This document shows positions 8,648 to 15,612 of a DNA stretch of 44,869 nucleotides, piece by piece; position 1 is the stretch's first letter, and each line of letters opens with the position of its first letter. Under the pieces are notes generated by a model. The model saw nothing but the letters and a program-made list of their open reading frames with translations, made no database searches and had not been told where the DNA came from. The stretch lies in the NCBI GenBank assembly GCA_944387425.1, contig CALXEV010000011.1:1-44869 (forward strand), given 5' to 3'. The translations under genes were made by a program, and so were the position numbers. This DNA comes from an uncultured Clostridia bacterium (GTDB taxonomy: Bacteria; Bacillota; Clostridia; TANB77; CAG-508).

Positions 8648-8792
8648 ACATTAATCCCATCTTTTTAGCAAATTGTTTTCCCTTTTTGGCCATCTTTTTT
8701 GATGTCATTGAATTAGTATCATTCCACATCATCATTATTCCTGTTGATATTAAACCACCAACAACCAATCCTTTAACAAACTTCATATTCAT
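8646..8792 (-). CDS. 48-residue single-pass membrane protein (YtxH-like)
   Basis: The frame is open to 8906, but GGAAGAGGT precedes the ATG at 8792 and removes an overlap with the transporter upstream, so I read 48 residues: a short N-terminus, a Gly-rich hydrophobic segment (FVKGLVVGGLISTGIMMMW, about residues 4-22) and a basic Lys-rich tail (KKMAKKGKQFAKKMG). This resembles small YtxH-type or related clostridial proteins with one Gly-zipper helix. The function is unknown. It is last in a minus-strand run after the two half-size TauE genes. Confidence 0.65.
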   Translation of the reverse strand: MNMKFVKGLVVGGLISTGIMMMWNDTNSMTSKKMAKKGKQFAKKMGLM

Positions 8793-8841
8793 TATTACCT
8801 CTTCCTTTCTATTATTAAAACATTCATGTTCTACCAAATTT

Positions 8842-9231
8842 TTAACTATTTTTATTATCTCTTTTTTTATTAATTTTATACTCTTTATATAAGGTATATA
8901 TTTCATGAATAGTAATTATTGCCAAAAAAATTCCAAACAATTTTCTTAACATTTCTACATTTGTATTAATTGAAATTATTGCACCTATTATGGCACCTAT
9001 AACTCCACCTATTGATACCCAAAATGCTAGTTTAGTGTCTATGTTTTTGTCTTTAAAATTCACAATAATTGCTGAGATTGCTGTTGGAATAAAATATAAT
9101 AAATTTGTTGCTTGTGCTATGTGTTGTTCTAAGCCAACAAAAAATGTCAATAAAAATATTAATATTGTTCCTCCACCCATACCAATTCCACTAAAAATTC
9201 CAGAAAATGCACCAATTAATATTTTGTCCAT
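8842..9231 (-). CDS. Half-size TauE/SafE (TSUP) membrane permease, subunit 2
   Basis: A 129-residue membrane protein with about four helices. It starts with the TauE/SafE repeat signature (ILIGAFSGIFSGIGMGGGT), followed by the second family motif with QATN (AQATNLLYFIPTAISAI). Full-length TSUP transporters contain two such repeats; this is a single one. It is preceded 24 bp upstream by a second half-size gene on the same strand, so the two probably assemble as a heterodimer. The family exports sulfite, sulfoacetate or other small organic/sulfur anions; the substrate here is unknown. Confidence 0.85.
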   Translation of the reverse strand: MDKILIGAFSGIFSGIGMGGGTILIFLLTFFVGLEQHIAQATNLLYFIPTAISAIIVNFKDKNIDTKLAFWVSIGGVIGAIIGAIISINTNVEMLRKLFGIFLAIITIHEIYTLYKEYKINKKRDNKNS

Positions 9232-9255
9232 ATATTAAAATTTAAACCTCCAAAT

Positions 9256-9603
9256 TTAAAATATCATATTATAAGAAACATAACCTAAAAATAATATAAA
9301 TATAATTTTAAATATGTAATCTGGAAATTTTTTTAGAATTTTAGCACCTATATATCCTCCAGCAATACCTCCTATTGCACATAATAGTCCTGTTTTCCAA
9401 TCAATATAATTACTACTATAATAAAATATACTACTAGTCATTACCATCACTAACATACAAAATAAAGATGTTGCTCTTGATTTTTTAGGATCAATCTTTA
9501 ATAAGTATACAAAAGAAGGAACAAGTAACATTCCTCCACCAGTTCCAAAAAGACCACATATTGTTCCTGCTAGAAGACCAATCAAAATTTTTTTCAATTT
9601 CAT
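9256..9603 (-). CDS. Half-size TauE/SafE (TSUP) membrane permease, subunit 1
   Basis: A 115-residue membrane protein with the TauE/SafE signature near its N-terminus (LIGLLAGTICGLFGTGGGM) and the second motif KKSRATSLFCMLVM, then two or three more helices with GGIAGGYIGAKIL. The frame is open to 9633, but AGGTGG lies 7 nt before the ATG at 9603. It corresponds to one repeat of a full TSUP transporter, and is paired with the next gene downstream as its other half. A frameshift splitting one gene is unlikely, because each half has its own ribosome binding site and complete N-terminal motif. Confidence 0.85.
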   Translation of the reverse strand: MKLKKILIGLLAGTICGLFGTGGGMLLVPSFVYLLKIDPKKSRATSLFCMLVMVMTSSIFYYSSNYIDWKTGLLCAIGGIAGGYIGAKILKKFPDYIFKIIFILFLGYVSYNMIF

Positions 9604-9670
9604 ATTTTTCCACCTAATTCCACTAATTTTCACTGATTGTACAAATCAACTAAATGGTATCATGTTGCAC

Positions 9671-9705
9671 AAAAAAATAGAAAAGTTTTTCTTTTCTATT
9701 TTTTC
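9671..9705 (-). terminator. Intrinsic terminator of rarA
   Basis: A/T-rich 14-bp stem (9672-9685 with 9691-9704; TAGAAAAG / CTTTTCTA centre), followed on the minus strand by a T-run. Located 8 bp after the rarA stop. Confidence 0.75.
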
Positions 9706-9712
9706 CATTTAT

Positions 9713-10954
9713 CTATTTTATATTCTCATCTTTTATATAATATTTCGTTCCAACCATTTTGTCTGGTAGATATTGTTGTTCAACCCAATGGCTAGGGAAA
9801 TCATGTGGATATAAATATCCTTCGTTATATCCTAATTCTCTCATTTTCTCTACTGGTGCATTACGTATATGCATTGGTATTTCTCCTGTATCTTTGTTTT
9901 GAACATCTGATAAAGCTTTATCTATTCCTAAATATGTTGCATTTGATTTTTTGCAATTTGCAACATAAACAGCAGATTCTGCAAGTAAGATTCTTGCTTC
10001 TGGCATTCCAATCATATGTACTGCTTGCATTGCAGAAGTTGCAATTACAAGTGCTTGTGGGTCTGCAAGTCCAACATCTTCTGAAGCACATATCACAATT
10101 CTTCTTGCTAAAAATACTGGGTCTTCTCCACCATTTAATGCTCTTGCTAAATAAAATAAAGTTGCATCTGGGTCAGAACCTCTCATTGATTTAATAAATG
10201 CACTAATATTGTCATAATGAGTATCTCCATTTTTGTCAAATATTGCTTTTCTATTTTGAATACTATTTTTTATTACTTCATCTGTAATATGAATGTATCC
10301 ATCTTCAGCCATGTTTGTTGTTAGGGCTGCAACTTCAAGTCCGTTTAATGCTGTTCTAACATCTCCATTTGCAATATCAGCAATTTTTTTTAAAGTGCTA
10401 TCTTCTATTTTGATGTTATATTCTCCTAATCCATCTTTTCTTTCTAATGCATTTTTTAATATTTTATATATATCATCTTCTGTTAATGGATTAAGTTTTA
10501 TTACCATTGACCTAGAAATTAAAGCTTTATTAACTTCAAAATATGGATTTTCTGTTGTCGCACCAATTAATATAATTGTTCCATTTTCTACAAATGGTAG
10601 TAATGCGTCTTGTTGCAATTTATTAAATCTATGAATTTCGTCTATAAACAAAATACTTTTCCCAGCAGGATTTAACATGAAATTTTGTGTTTCTTCTACT
10701 ATTCTTTTTATATCAGATACTCCTGATGTTACTGCATTTATTTTATAAAATTTGTATTTTGTAGTTTCACTAATTACTTTTGCTAGTGATGTTTTTCCAC
10801 ATCCAGGAGGTCCAAATAAAATTATACTTGATAATCTATCTGCCTTTATTGTTCTATATAATATTTTTCCTAGACCTATTACATGTTCTTGTCCAACATA
10901 TTCTTCTAGTGTTCGTGGTCTCATTCTATATGCTAATGGTTCTGTTTGGTTCAT
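9713..10954 (-). CDS. rarA: Replication-associated recombination protein A (MgsA/RarA)
   Basis: A 413-residue AAA+ ATPase related to clamp-loader subunits and RuvB, acting at stalled replication forks. Walker A GPPGCGKTS, Walker B ILFIDEIHRFNK and the sensor region GATTENPYFEVNKALISRS are clear, followed by the MgsA C-terminal part (RGSDPDATLFYLARAL, EDVGLADPQAL). N-terminus (PLAYRMRPRTLEEYVGQEH) and length are standard. It is divergent from ruvA, each gene having its own consensus promoter. Confidence 0.96.
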   Translation of the reverse strand: MNQTEPLAYRMRPRTLEEYVGQEHVIGLGKILYRTIKADRLSSIILFGPPGCGKTSLAKVISETTKYKFYKINAVTSGVSDIKRIVEETQNFMLNPAGKSILFIDEIHRFNKLQQDALLPFVENGTIILIGATTENPYFEVNKALISRSMVIKLNPLTEDDIYKILKNALERKDGLGEYNIKIEDSTLKKIADIANGDVRTALNGLEVAALTTNMAEDGYIHITDEVIKNSIQNRKAIFDKNGDTHYDNISAFIKSMRGSDPDATLFYLARALNGGEDPVFLARRIVICASEDVGLADPQALVIATSAMQAVHMIGMPEARILLAESAVYVANCKKSNATYLGIDKALSDVQNKDTGEIPMHIRNAPVEKMRELGYNEGYLYPHDFPSHWVEQQYLPDKMVGTKYYIKDENIK

Positions 10955-10977
10955 AATCTTCTCCTTTTTCTTATCAA

Positions 10978-11006
10978 ATTATAATTCGATATATTATTTT
11001 TGTCAA
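10978..11006 (-). promoter_or_regulatory. Consensus sigma-A promoter of rarA
   Basis: Minus strand TTGACA (11006-11001), 17 bp, TATAAT (10983-10978). Confidence 0.88.
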
Positions 11007-11034
11007 GATTATACGAACATTTTTTTGTATAGTA

Positions 11035-11063
11035 TTGACTTTTTATTTTTTTATATTTATAAT
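11035..11063 (+). promoter_or_regulatory. Sigma-A promoter of ruvA
   Basis: TTGACT (11035-11040), 17 bp, TATAAT (11058-11063), followed by AAGGAGG and the ruvA start at 11086. Confidence 0.88.
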
Positions 11064-11085
11064 ACAAAAAGTTAAGGAGGATTTT

Positions 11086-11688
11086 ATGTTTGCTTATATT
11101 AAGGGTTCATTAGAAATGAAATTTAAAAATTATATAGTTATAGATGTTGGAGGTCTTGGATATAAAATTTTTATGGCTGAGAATTCAATAAATACAATTG
11201 GTGACATTGGTGATACAGTAAAAGTCTTTACATATTATAGAGTTAGAGAAGATGATGTAAGTATATATGGTTTTAAAACACAAGAAGAACTTAGAATGTT
11301 TGAGTTATTGCTATCTGTTAGTGGAGTAGGTGCTAAAAGTGCTTTAGTAATGCTTTCTTGTATTGAACCATCTGAATTTGCTATTGCAGTAATTTCTAAC
11401 AATGTAAAATTATTGACTCAAGTTCCTGGAATTGGAACAAAATCTGCTCAAAGAATTATTTTAGAATTAAAAGATAAAATTAAAGCAGAACAAAGTGAAG
11501 AACAAATTGAACAATCTCAAGAAAAGACTTCAAAAATTAATGAAAATGTTCAAGAAGCTATTTCTGGACTTATGGTTCTTGGATATTCTAAAAAAGATAT
11601 TGAAAAAGCTTTTGAGCATCTTACAGTTGAAAGTCTTTCTGTTGAGGATTTGATTAAAAAAGGATTAATTTTATTATCTACAAAATAG
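11086..11688 (+). CDS. ruvA: Holliday junction branch migration protein RuvA
   Basis: A 200-residue RuvA, which binds four-way junctions as a tetramer and loads the RuvB motor. The N-terminal OB fold (MFAYIKGSLEMKF ... VGGLGYKIFM), two helix-hairpin-helix motifs (VSGVGAKSALVML and VPGIGTKSAQRII) and the C-terminal RuvB-contact domain (EAISGLMVLGYSKKDIEKAF) are complete. The frame is open upstream to 11035, but that lies in the promoter; AAGGAGG is 5 nt before 11086. In many bacteria ruvB follows at once; here the next gene is on the opposite strand and of foreign composition. Confidence 0.96.
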   Translation: MFAYIKGSLEMKFKNYIVIDVGGLGYKIFMAENSINTIGDIGDTVKVFTYYRVREDDVSIYGFKTQEELRMFELLLSVSGVGAKSALVMLSCIEPSEFAIAVISNNVKLLTQVPGIGTKSAQRIILELKDKIKAEQSEEQIEQSQEKTSKINENVQEAISGLMVLGYSKKDIEKAFEHLTVESLSVEDLIKKGLILLSTK

Positions 11689-11691
11689 CAT

Positions 11692-11719
11692 AGAAAAGCC
11701 CCGCTCAGTTGAACGGGGC
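11692..11719 (-). terminator. Intrinsic terminator of the GC-rich gene
   Basis: GC-rich stem GCCCCG / CGGGGC (11698-11703 with 11714-11719), 10-nt loop, followed on the minus strand by TTTTCT. A second small inverted repeat (ATCGG / CCGAT, 11721-11739) lies beside it. Confidence 0.7.
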
Positions 11720-11743
11720 CATCGGTGTACTAGTCCGATAATC

Positions 11744-12046
11744 TTACCACAGGAACGTGCGCTGCATGTGGTGTACCTTGCGGACCGCTTTCTTGCTCTC
11801 TTTGGTGTCAAACATCACATCCATGGCGAATGCCATGAGGAGCTGCCAGAACATAGGCGAGAGCAGATAGATGCCAAAGGTCAGAATCCCACTTGCGGCA
11901 ACATATCCACCCAGCACCACACAAAAGCCCAACCAATTGTTGGGGGCCCACATAGGCCAGTTCAGGCACAGGGTGAAACCAACAATACCCGCAGCAATGA
12001 TTGCGACTGCTACAACAGTCCGGACGACAGAAGCAAAGAATTTCAT
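11744..12046 (-). CDS. Orphan membrane protein of foreign base composition
   Basis: A 100-residue protein with two clear hydrophobic segments (about residues 7-32, VVRTVVAVAIIAAGIVGFTL, and 43-66, LGFCVVLGGYVAASGILTFG), a possible third at 68-85, and a basic, His-containing tail (KKAVRKVHHMQRTFLW). I do not recognise the family. GC content counted over two 60-base lines is 50-55%, far above the neighbours, and codons such as GCC, CTG and GTG are common. The start at 12046 follows GGAGGT by 8 nt; the longer frame to 12061 would use a TTG inside the binding site. Promoter and binding site are AT-rich and host-like. It points to recent transfer between ruvA and tmk. A 94-codon frame on the other strand is a by-product of the composition. 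Confidence 0.7.
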   Translation of the reverse strand: MKFFASVVRTVVAVAIIAAGIVGFTLCLNWPMWAPNNWLGFCVVLGGYVAASGILTFGIYLLSPMFWQLLMAFAMDVMFDTKESKKAVRKVHHMQRTFLW

Positions 12047-12079
12047 GAGTAATACCTCCAAATAAATTAAATTACCTTA

Positions 12080-12108
12080 ATTATACCACTTTTAAAGACT
12101 TTTTGCAA
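12080..12108 (-). promoter_or_regulatory. Sigma-A promoter of the GC-rich gene
   Basis: Minus strand TTGCAA (12108-12103), 17 bp, TATAAT (12085-12080). The -35 box abuts the tmk stop codon. This part is AT-rich, unlike the ORF it drives. Confidence 0.78.
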
Positions 12109-12109
12109 A

Positions 12110-12787
12110 TTAGATATAGATTCTGATTTCATTCCATATTTCTTCATGAATTTCTTCAATTGATTTTATCTCATTGTTTTTTACACAATCAATTTGTTCC
12201 CAATCATATTTTTTTACTAATTTTAAAGCTTCATTATAACTATCTTTTAAATGTTCAGCATCTTTTTCATGAATATCTTTTTTCTGTGTATGTGTAAATT
12301 TGTTTTCTCTTTGTTCCATTAATTTTATAGCATATTCTGTAGGCATATTTAAGAAAAATGTTTTTGTTGGTATCGGAAGTCCATATAAATTAAACTCAAA
12401 ATTCCATAACCAATCTAAAAATTTTTTTCTTTCTTCATCATCTTTAATTTTTCCTGCCTGATGAATCATATTACTCGTAGTATATCTATCTGCTAATATT
12501 ATTCCTCCATTATTATAAAATTCTTCTAGTGTTGTTTTAAATGTTGCATATCTATCTGCCGCAAAAAATGTTGAGGCAATATATGGACTTACATCTTTTG
12601 CGTTCTCACCAAATTCTCCTGACAAATACATCTTTACCAATGAAGATGATGGACTATCATAATTAGGAAAACTTGCTAATTTGTATTTTATATTTTCTTT
12701 TTCTAATCTTTCTTTTAGTTTATTAAGTTGAGTTTGTTTTCCGCTTCCATCTGTTCCATCTATTACAAATAATTTTCCTTTACTCAT
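12110..12787 (-). CDS. tmk: Thymidylate kinase
   Basis: A 225-residue dTMP kinase, converting dTMP to dTDP. The P-loop GTDGSGKQTQ begins near residue 10, the DRY motif appears in ILADRYTTSN, and FFLNMPTEYAIKLMEQR matches the LID-side region. The GTDGSGKQTQ variant (Lys-Gln instead of Lys-Ser/Thr) is a known clostridial form. It stands apart from the usual holB/recR neighbours, with its own promoter, so a second paralogue elsewhere is possible. Confidence 0.9.
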   Translation of the reverse strand: MSKGKLFVIDGTDGSGKQTQLNKLKERLEKENIKYKLASFPNYDSPSSSLVKMYLSGEFGENAKDVSPYIASTFFAADRYATFKTTLEEFYNNGGIILADRYTTSNMIHQAGKIKDDEERKKFLDWLWNFEFNLYGLPIPTKTFFLNMPTEYAIKLMEQRENKFTHTQKKDIHEKDAEHLKDSYNEALKLVKKYDWEQIDCVKNNEIKSIEEIHEEIWNEIRIYI

Positions 12788-12820
12788 TTGTTTTCCTCCT
12801 ACATATCTATATTCACTAAA

Positions 12821-12849
12821 ATTATATATCTATTATTTTACTTTGTAAA
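12821..12849 (-). promoter_or_regulatory. Sigma-A promoter of tmk
   Basis: Minus strand TTTACA (12849-12844), 17 bp, TATAAT (12826-12821). Confidence 0.72.
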
Positions 12850-12862
12850 TATAATTTTAAAC

Positions 12863-12906
12863 AAAAAAAGAGAACTAGATAACTGATTTTGAGCATTATC
12901 TAGTTC
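12863..12906 (-). terminator. Intrinsic terminator of the two-gene unit upstream
   Basis: Perfect 11-bp stem GAACTAGATAA / TTATCTAGTTC (12872-12882 with 12896-12906), followed on the minus strand by CTTTTTTTG. Confidence 0.75.
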
Positions 12907-12996
12907 AATAAACGGTTTATAAAACATATAAATATATGATTTATGCTGTTATTTTAGCAAAAAGTTTCGCTTTAGTCAATAAATTTCAACATTTTT

Positions 12997-13452
12997 TTAT
13001 GATTTTTTCTTAAAAATTCCCTTTATTATATTAAATAATCTTTTTAAAAATGTTGGTTTTTCATAAAGTGTTAAACTTGTTGAATAATCATCTTCTGATT
13101 CCTCTTGTTTTTTTCTGTTTTCTTTTCTTGCATCAAATACATTTTGTATATCATATTTTTGCTGTAATTCTTTTTCTATTTTTTCTAGTTCTTGTGCATC
13201 TTGAATCTTCAATTCTTTTCTTTCCTGTTCATCACACAAAAAATCTCTATATATAAGTCCTAAAATCACTAAAGTTTCTTTTTTTAGTTTCTGTTGCTCT
13301 AATGGTTCTTGAATAATAACTTTGTAATCTGGTGCTTGATTTTCAATAATTATTTTTCTGAATTTCATAGGTATTTTTTCTGATAATTCTACTGGCATTA
13401 TTTTTAATATTTCTTCTACTTCGACAAAAGCCTCCTGATAATTTCTATCCAC
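12997..13452 (-). CDS. Conserved hypothetical protein, basic amphipathic C-terminus
   Basis: A 151-residue protein of unknown function. The first half (AFVEVEEILKIMPVELSEKIPMKF ... TLVILGLIYRDFLC) is a helical pattern I associate with an uncharacterised group in gut clostridia; the middle is charged and probably coiled; the last 16 residues (FLKRLFNIIKGIFKKKS) form a basic amphipathic helix suited to membrane binding. It follows the 144-residue gene by 18 bp, as an operon with one promoter and one terminator. No catalytic motif is seen. Confidence 0.7.
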   Translation of the reverse strand: MDRNYQEAFVEVEEILKIMPVELSEKIPMKFRKIIIENQAPDYKVIIQEPLEQQKLKKETLVILGLIYRDFLCDEQERKELKIQDAQELEKIEKELQQKYDIQNVFDARKENRKKQEESEDDYSTSLTLYEKPTFLKRLFNIIKGIFKKKS

Positions 13453-13470
13453 TTTTTATTCCTCCTATGT

Positions 13471-13905
13471 TTATTCTAGTACCAATTCTGATGAAACACT
13501 AGTTTTTTCTATTGTATCTCTTCTATCATTTAGTTCTACTTCTTTAGCAACTAATTCAGCAATTTCTTTTCTATCTTGTGCTTGGTCTTGCTTATAACAT
13601 TCTTTTAATGTTTGTTTCCAATCAACAGCTTGAGCTTTAGTAGGTGCTAATTCTCCAATTTTTGCTCTTTTATATGATATTGCCACTTCTGCTAATTCTT
13701 TTCCATATTTACCATATTGGCTTAATTGAAATCTAAGTCTTTGTTCCTGTCCTTGAAGTTCAACTAATTGTGTAAAATCATTATCTAACCCTGGTTCGAT
13801 TTGATTTTGTAATTTTATTATTTTATCTATTACACTATAATATTGTTTTAATATTTCTTCTGGAGTTTTTTCAACATTTAATTTATCTACAACGTCATTT
13901 TCCAT
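13471..13905 (-). CDS. Conserved hypothetical helical protein
   Basis: A 144-residue, Glu/Lys/Gln-rich, helical protein with no signal peptide, membrane segment or known catalytic motif. It contains a likely coiled-coil stretch (VIDKIIKLQNQIEPGLDNDFTQ, then ELQGQEQRLRFQLSQYGKYG). First gene of a two-gene unit with the 151-residue protein. I do not recognise the family. Confidence 0.7.
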   Translation of the reverse strand: MENDVVDKLNVEKTPEEILKQYYSVIDKIIKLQNQIEPGLDNDFTQLVELQGQEQRLRFQLSQYGKYGKELAEVAISYKRAKIGELAPTKAQAVDWKQTLKECYKQDQAQDRKEIAELVAKEVELNDRRDTIEKTSVSSELVLE

Positions 13906-13938
13906 ATTTAATTCTCCTTTGTTTAACTATCCGCTTTT

Positions 13939-13967
13939 ATTATAACAAAACCAATTTTCTTTGTAAA
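13939..13967 (-). promoter_or_regulatory. Sigma-A promoter of the unknown two-gene unit
   Basis: Minus strand TTTACA (13967-13962), 17 bp, TATAAT (13944-13939). Confidence 0.75.
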
Positions 13968-13987
13968 CCATTTTTTGAAACTTTTTT

Positions 13988-15484
13988 TTACAAATTTTTT
14001 ACATTTAAGTCTTTAATTGCAGGTTCATAAATATTTCTTCCAGTATAATCAAATCTACTTCCATGACATGGACAATCCCATGTTTTATCTATGTTATTCC
14101 ATGTAAGAAGACACCCTAAATGAGTACATACTGGACTGACTGCATATAATTTTCCATTTTTGTCCTTATATACTCCAATATTCTCTCCATCAATTTTCAT
14201 TATACTTGCATTATCATTTTCTATTTCACTTACACTACTTGGATCTATTTTAAATTTATTAAGTGCTATTGAATCAACAGTTTCTTTTAGCATATTTTTT
14301 ACTTCCCATCTATTTTTTATTGGTTTTAACCTAGTAGGAGTAAATAAGTCTTCATATTCATTTTGTTTTCCTAAAATCTTATCAGAAACAATCTTTCCAG
14401 CAATATTTGAAAATGTCATTCCCCATTTTTTAAATCCTGTTCCTACATACATGTTATTATATAAATTAGAAAATTCACCTATATATGGAATTTTATCCAA
14501 ACTTATACAATCTCTTGTATTCCATCTAAATAATACTTTACAATCAGGATATAATTCTTTTGCTTTCTTCTCAAGTTCTGTATAGTGAGAATTGTCAGCT
14601 ATTGCTTCTCCTGTTTTATGTTCACTTCCTCCTATTAGAACAATATTTTTATTATTGTATTTTGCACTTCTAAAAGAATATACTGGTTCTTTTGCTGTTA
14701 TATACATTCCTTCAGGTATTTTGCTGTTTGTTTCAATAGCTATAATATATGATGTTGACTGATACATTTTGATAAAATAAAATCCCGGAAAATTAACAAT
14801 CGGATAATGAGTTGCAAGAACAACACTATCTGCTAGAACATTTCCCCTATCTGTTGTTATCAAAAATTTCTCTCCATATTTTTGTACATCAGTAGCTGTT
14901 GTATAATTATAAATTTGATTATCTTTTAAAATTACATTTGCCAGTCCTATCATATATTTTCTTGGATGAAATTGAGCTTGGTTGTCAAACTCTATTCCTG
15001 CTGTCATCTTAAAGGGCTTATCCACATTTGAAATAAGTTTTGCTTTTTTACCTAATTTATTTACGGCATCAACCTCTTTTTCTATTTCAAGCACTTCATC
15101 ATGATTTGTTGTAAACACATATGCACTTTGCTCTTCAAAATCACATTCAATTTGTTCTGTATCTATAATTTCTTTTATATTTTGAATTGCTTTTTCATTA
15201 ACTTCTAAATACTTTTGAGCATAATTTATTCCATAATCATCTATCAAATGACTATAAAACAAACCATGTTGACTTGTTATTTTACCTGTTGTATTACCAC
15301 TTACCTTTTCTCCAATATCATCTTTTTCAATAACAACTACCTTTTTTCCTTGTTTTGTAAGATAATAAGCTGTTGTTAAACCAAATAAACCAGCTCCAAT
15401 TATACACACTTCTGTTTCTAAGTTTTGTGTTAATGTCTTTAAATGTAATTGATTTTTTGTTGTTTCAATCCATAAAGAATTCAT
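13988..15484 (-). CDS. FAD-dependent oxidoreductase with C-terminal Rieske domain
   Basis: A 498-residue fusion. Residues about 20-370 are a D-amino-acid-oxidase-type FAD domain, with the dinucleotide-binding motif VCIIGAGLFGLTTAYYL and VVVIEKDDIG. The last 80 residues are a Rieske [2Fe-2S] domain: Cys453-x-His455 and Cys471-x-x-His474 are the cluster ligands, and Cys458 and Cys473 can form the classical disulphide. This DadA-Rieske architecture occurs in many anaerobic and soil bacteria; the substrate (an amine or amino acid) and electron acceptor are unknown. Monocistronic, ending beside the next promoter. Confidence 0.92.
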   Translation of the reverse strand: MNSLWIETTKNQLHLKTLTQNLETEVCIIGAGLFGLTTAYYLTKQGKKVVVIEKDDIGEKVSGNTTGKITSQHGLFYSHLIDDYGINYAQKYLEVNEKAIQNIKEIIDTEQIECDFEEQSAYVFTTNHDEVLEIEKEVDAVNKLGKKAKLISNVDKPFKMTAGIEFDNQAQFHPRKYMIGLANVILKDNQIYNYTTATDVQKYGEKFLITTDRGNVLADSVVLATHYPIVNFPGFYFIKMYQSTSYIIAIETNSKIPEGMYITAKEPVYSFRSAKYNNKNIVLIGGSEHKTGEAIADNSHYTELEKKAKELYPDCKVLFRWNTRDCISLDKIPYIGEFSNLYNNMYVGTGFKKWGMTFSNIAGKIVSDKILGKQNEYEDLFTPTRLKPIKNRWEVKNMLKETVDSIALNKFKIDPSSVSEIENDNASIMKIDGENIGVYKDKNGKLYAVSPVCTHLGCLLTWNNIDKTWDCPCHGSRFDYTGRNIYEPAIKDLNVKNL

Positions 15485-15612
15485 AAAATCACTCCTTTAG
15501 ATTTATTTTTTCCATTTTTTTATATTGTAATCATTTTGAATATTTTTTCTAATCTATGGAAAAATACAAATTAAAGTGATATACTTAAACAAAAAAACTA
15601 GGAGGTAATACA

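Noticed and set aside
8842..9603. Frameshift splitting a single TauE gene
   Set aside because: Both halves have a Shine-Dalgarno, their own start and a complete N-terminal signature, separated by 24 bp.
11768..12052. 94-codon frame opposite the GC-rich gene
   Set aside because: No Shine-Dalgarno or promoter; the minus-strand frame has both, plus hydrophobic helices and a terminator.
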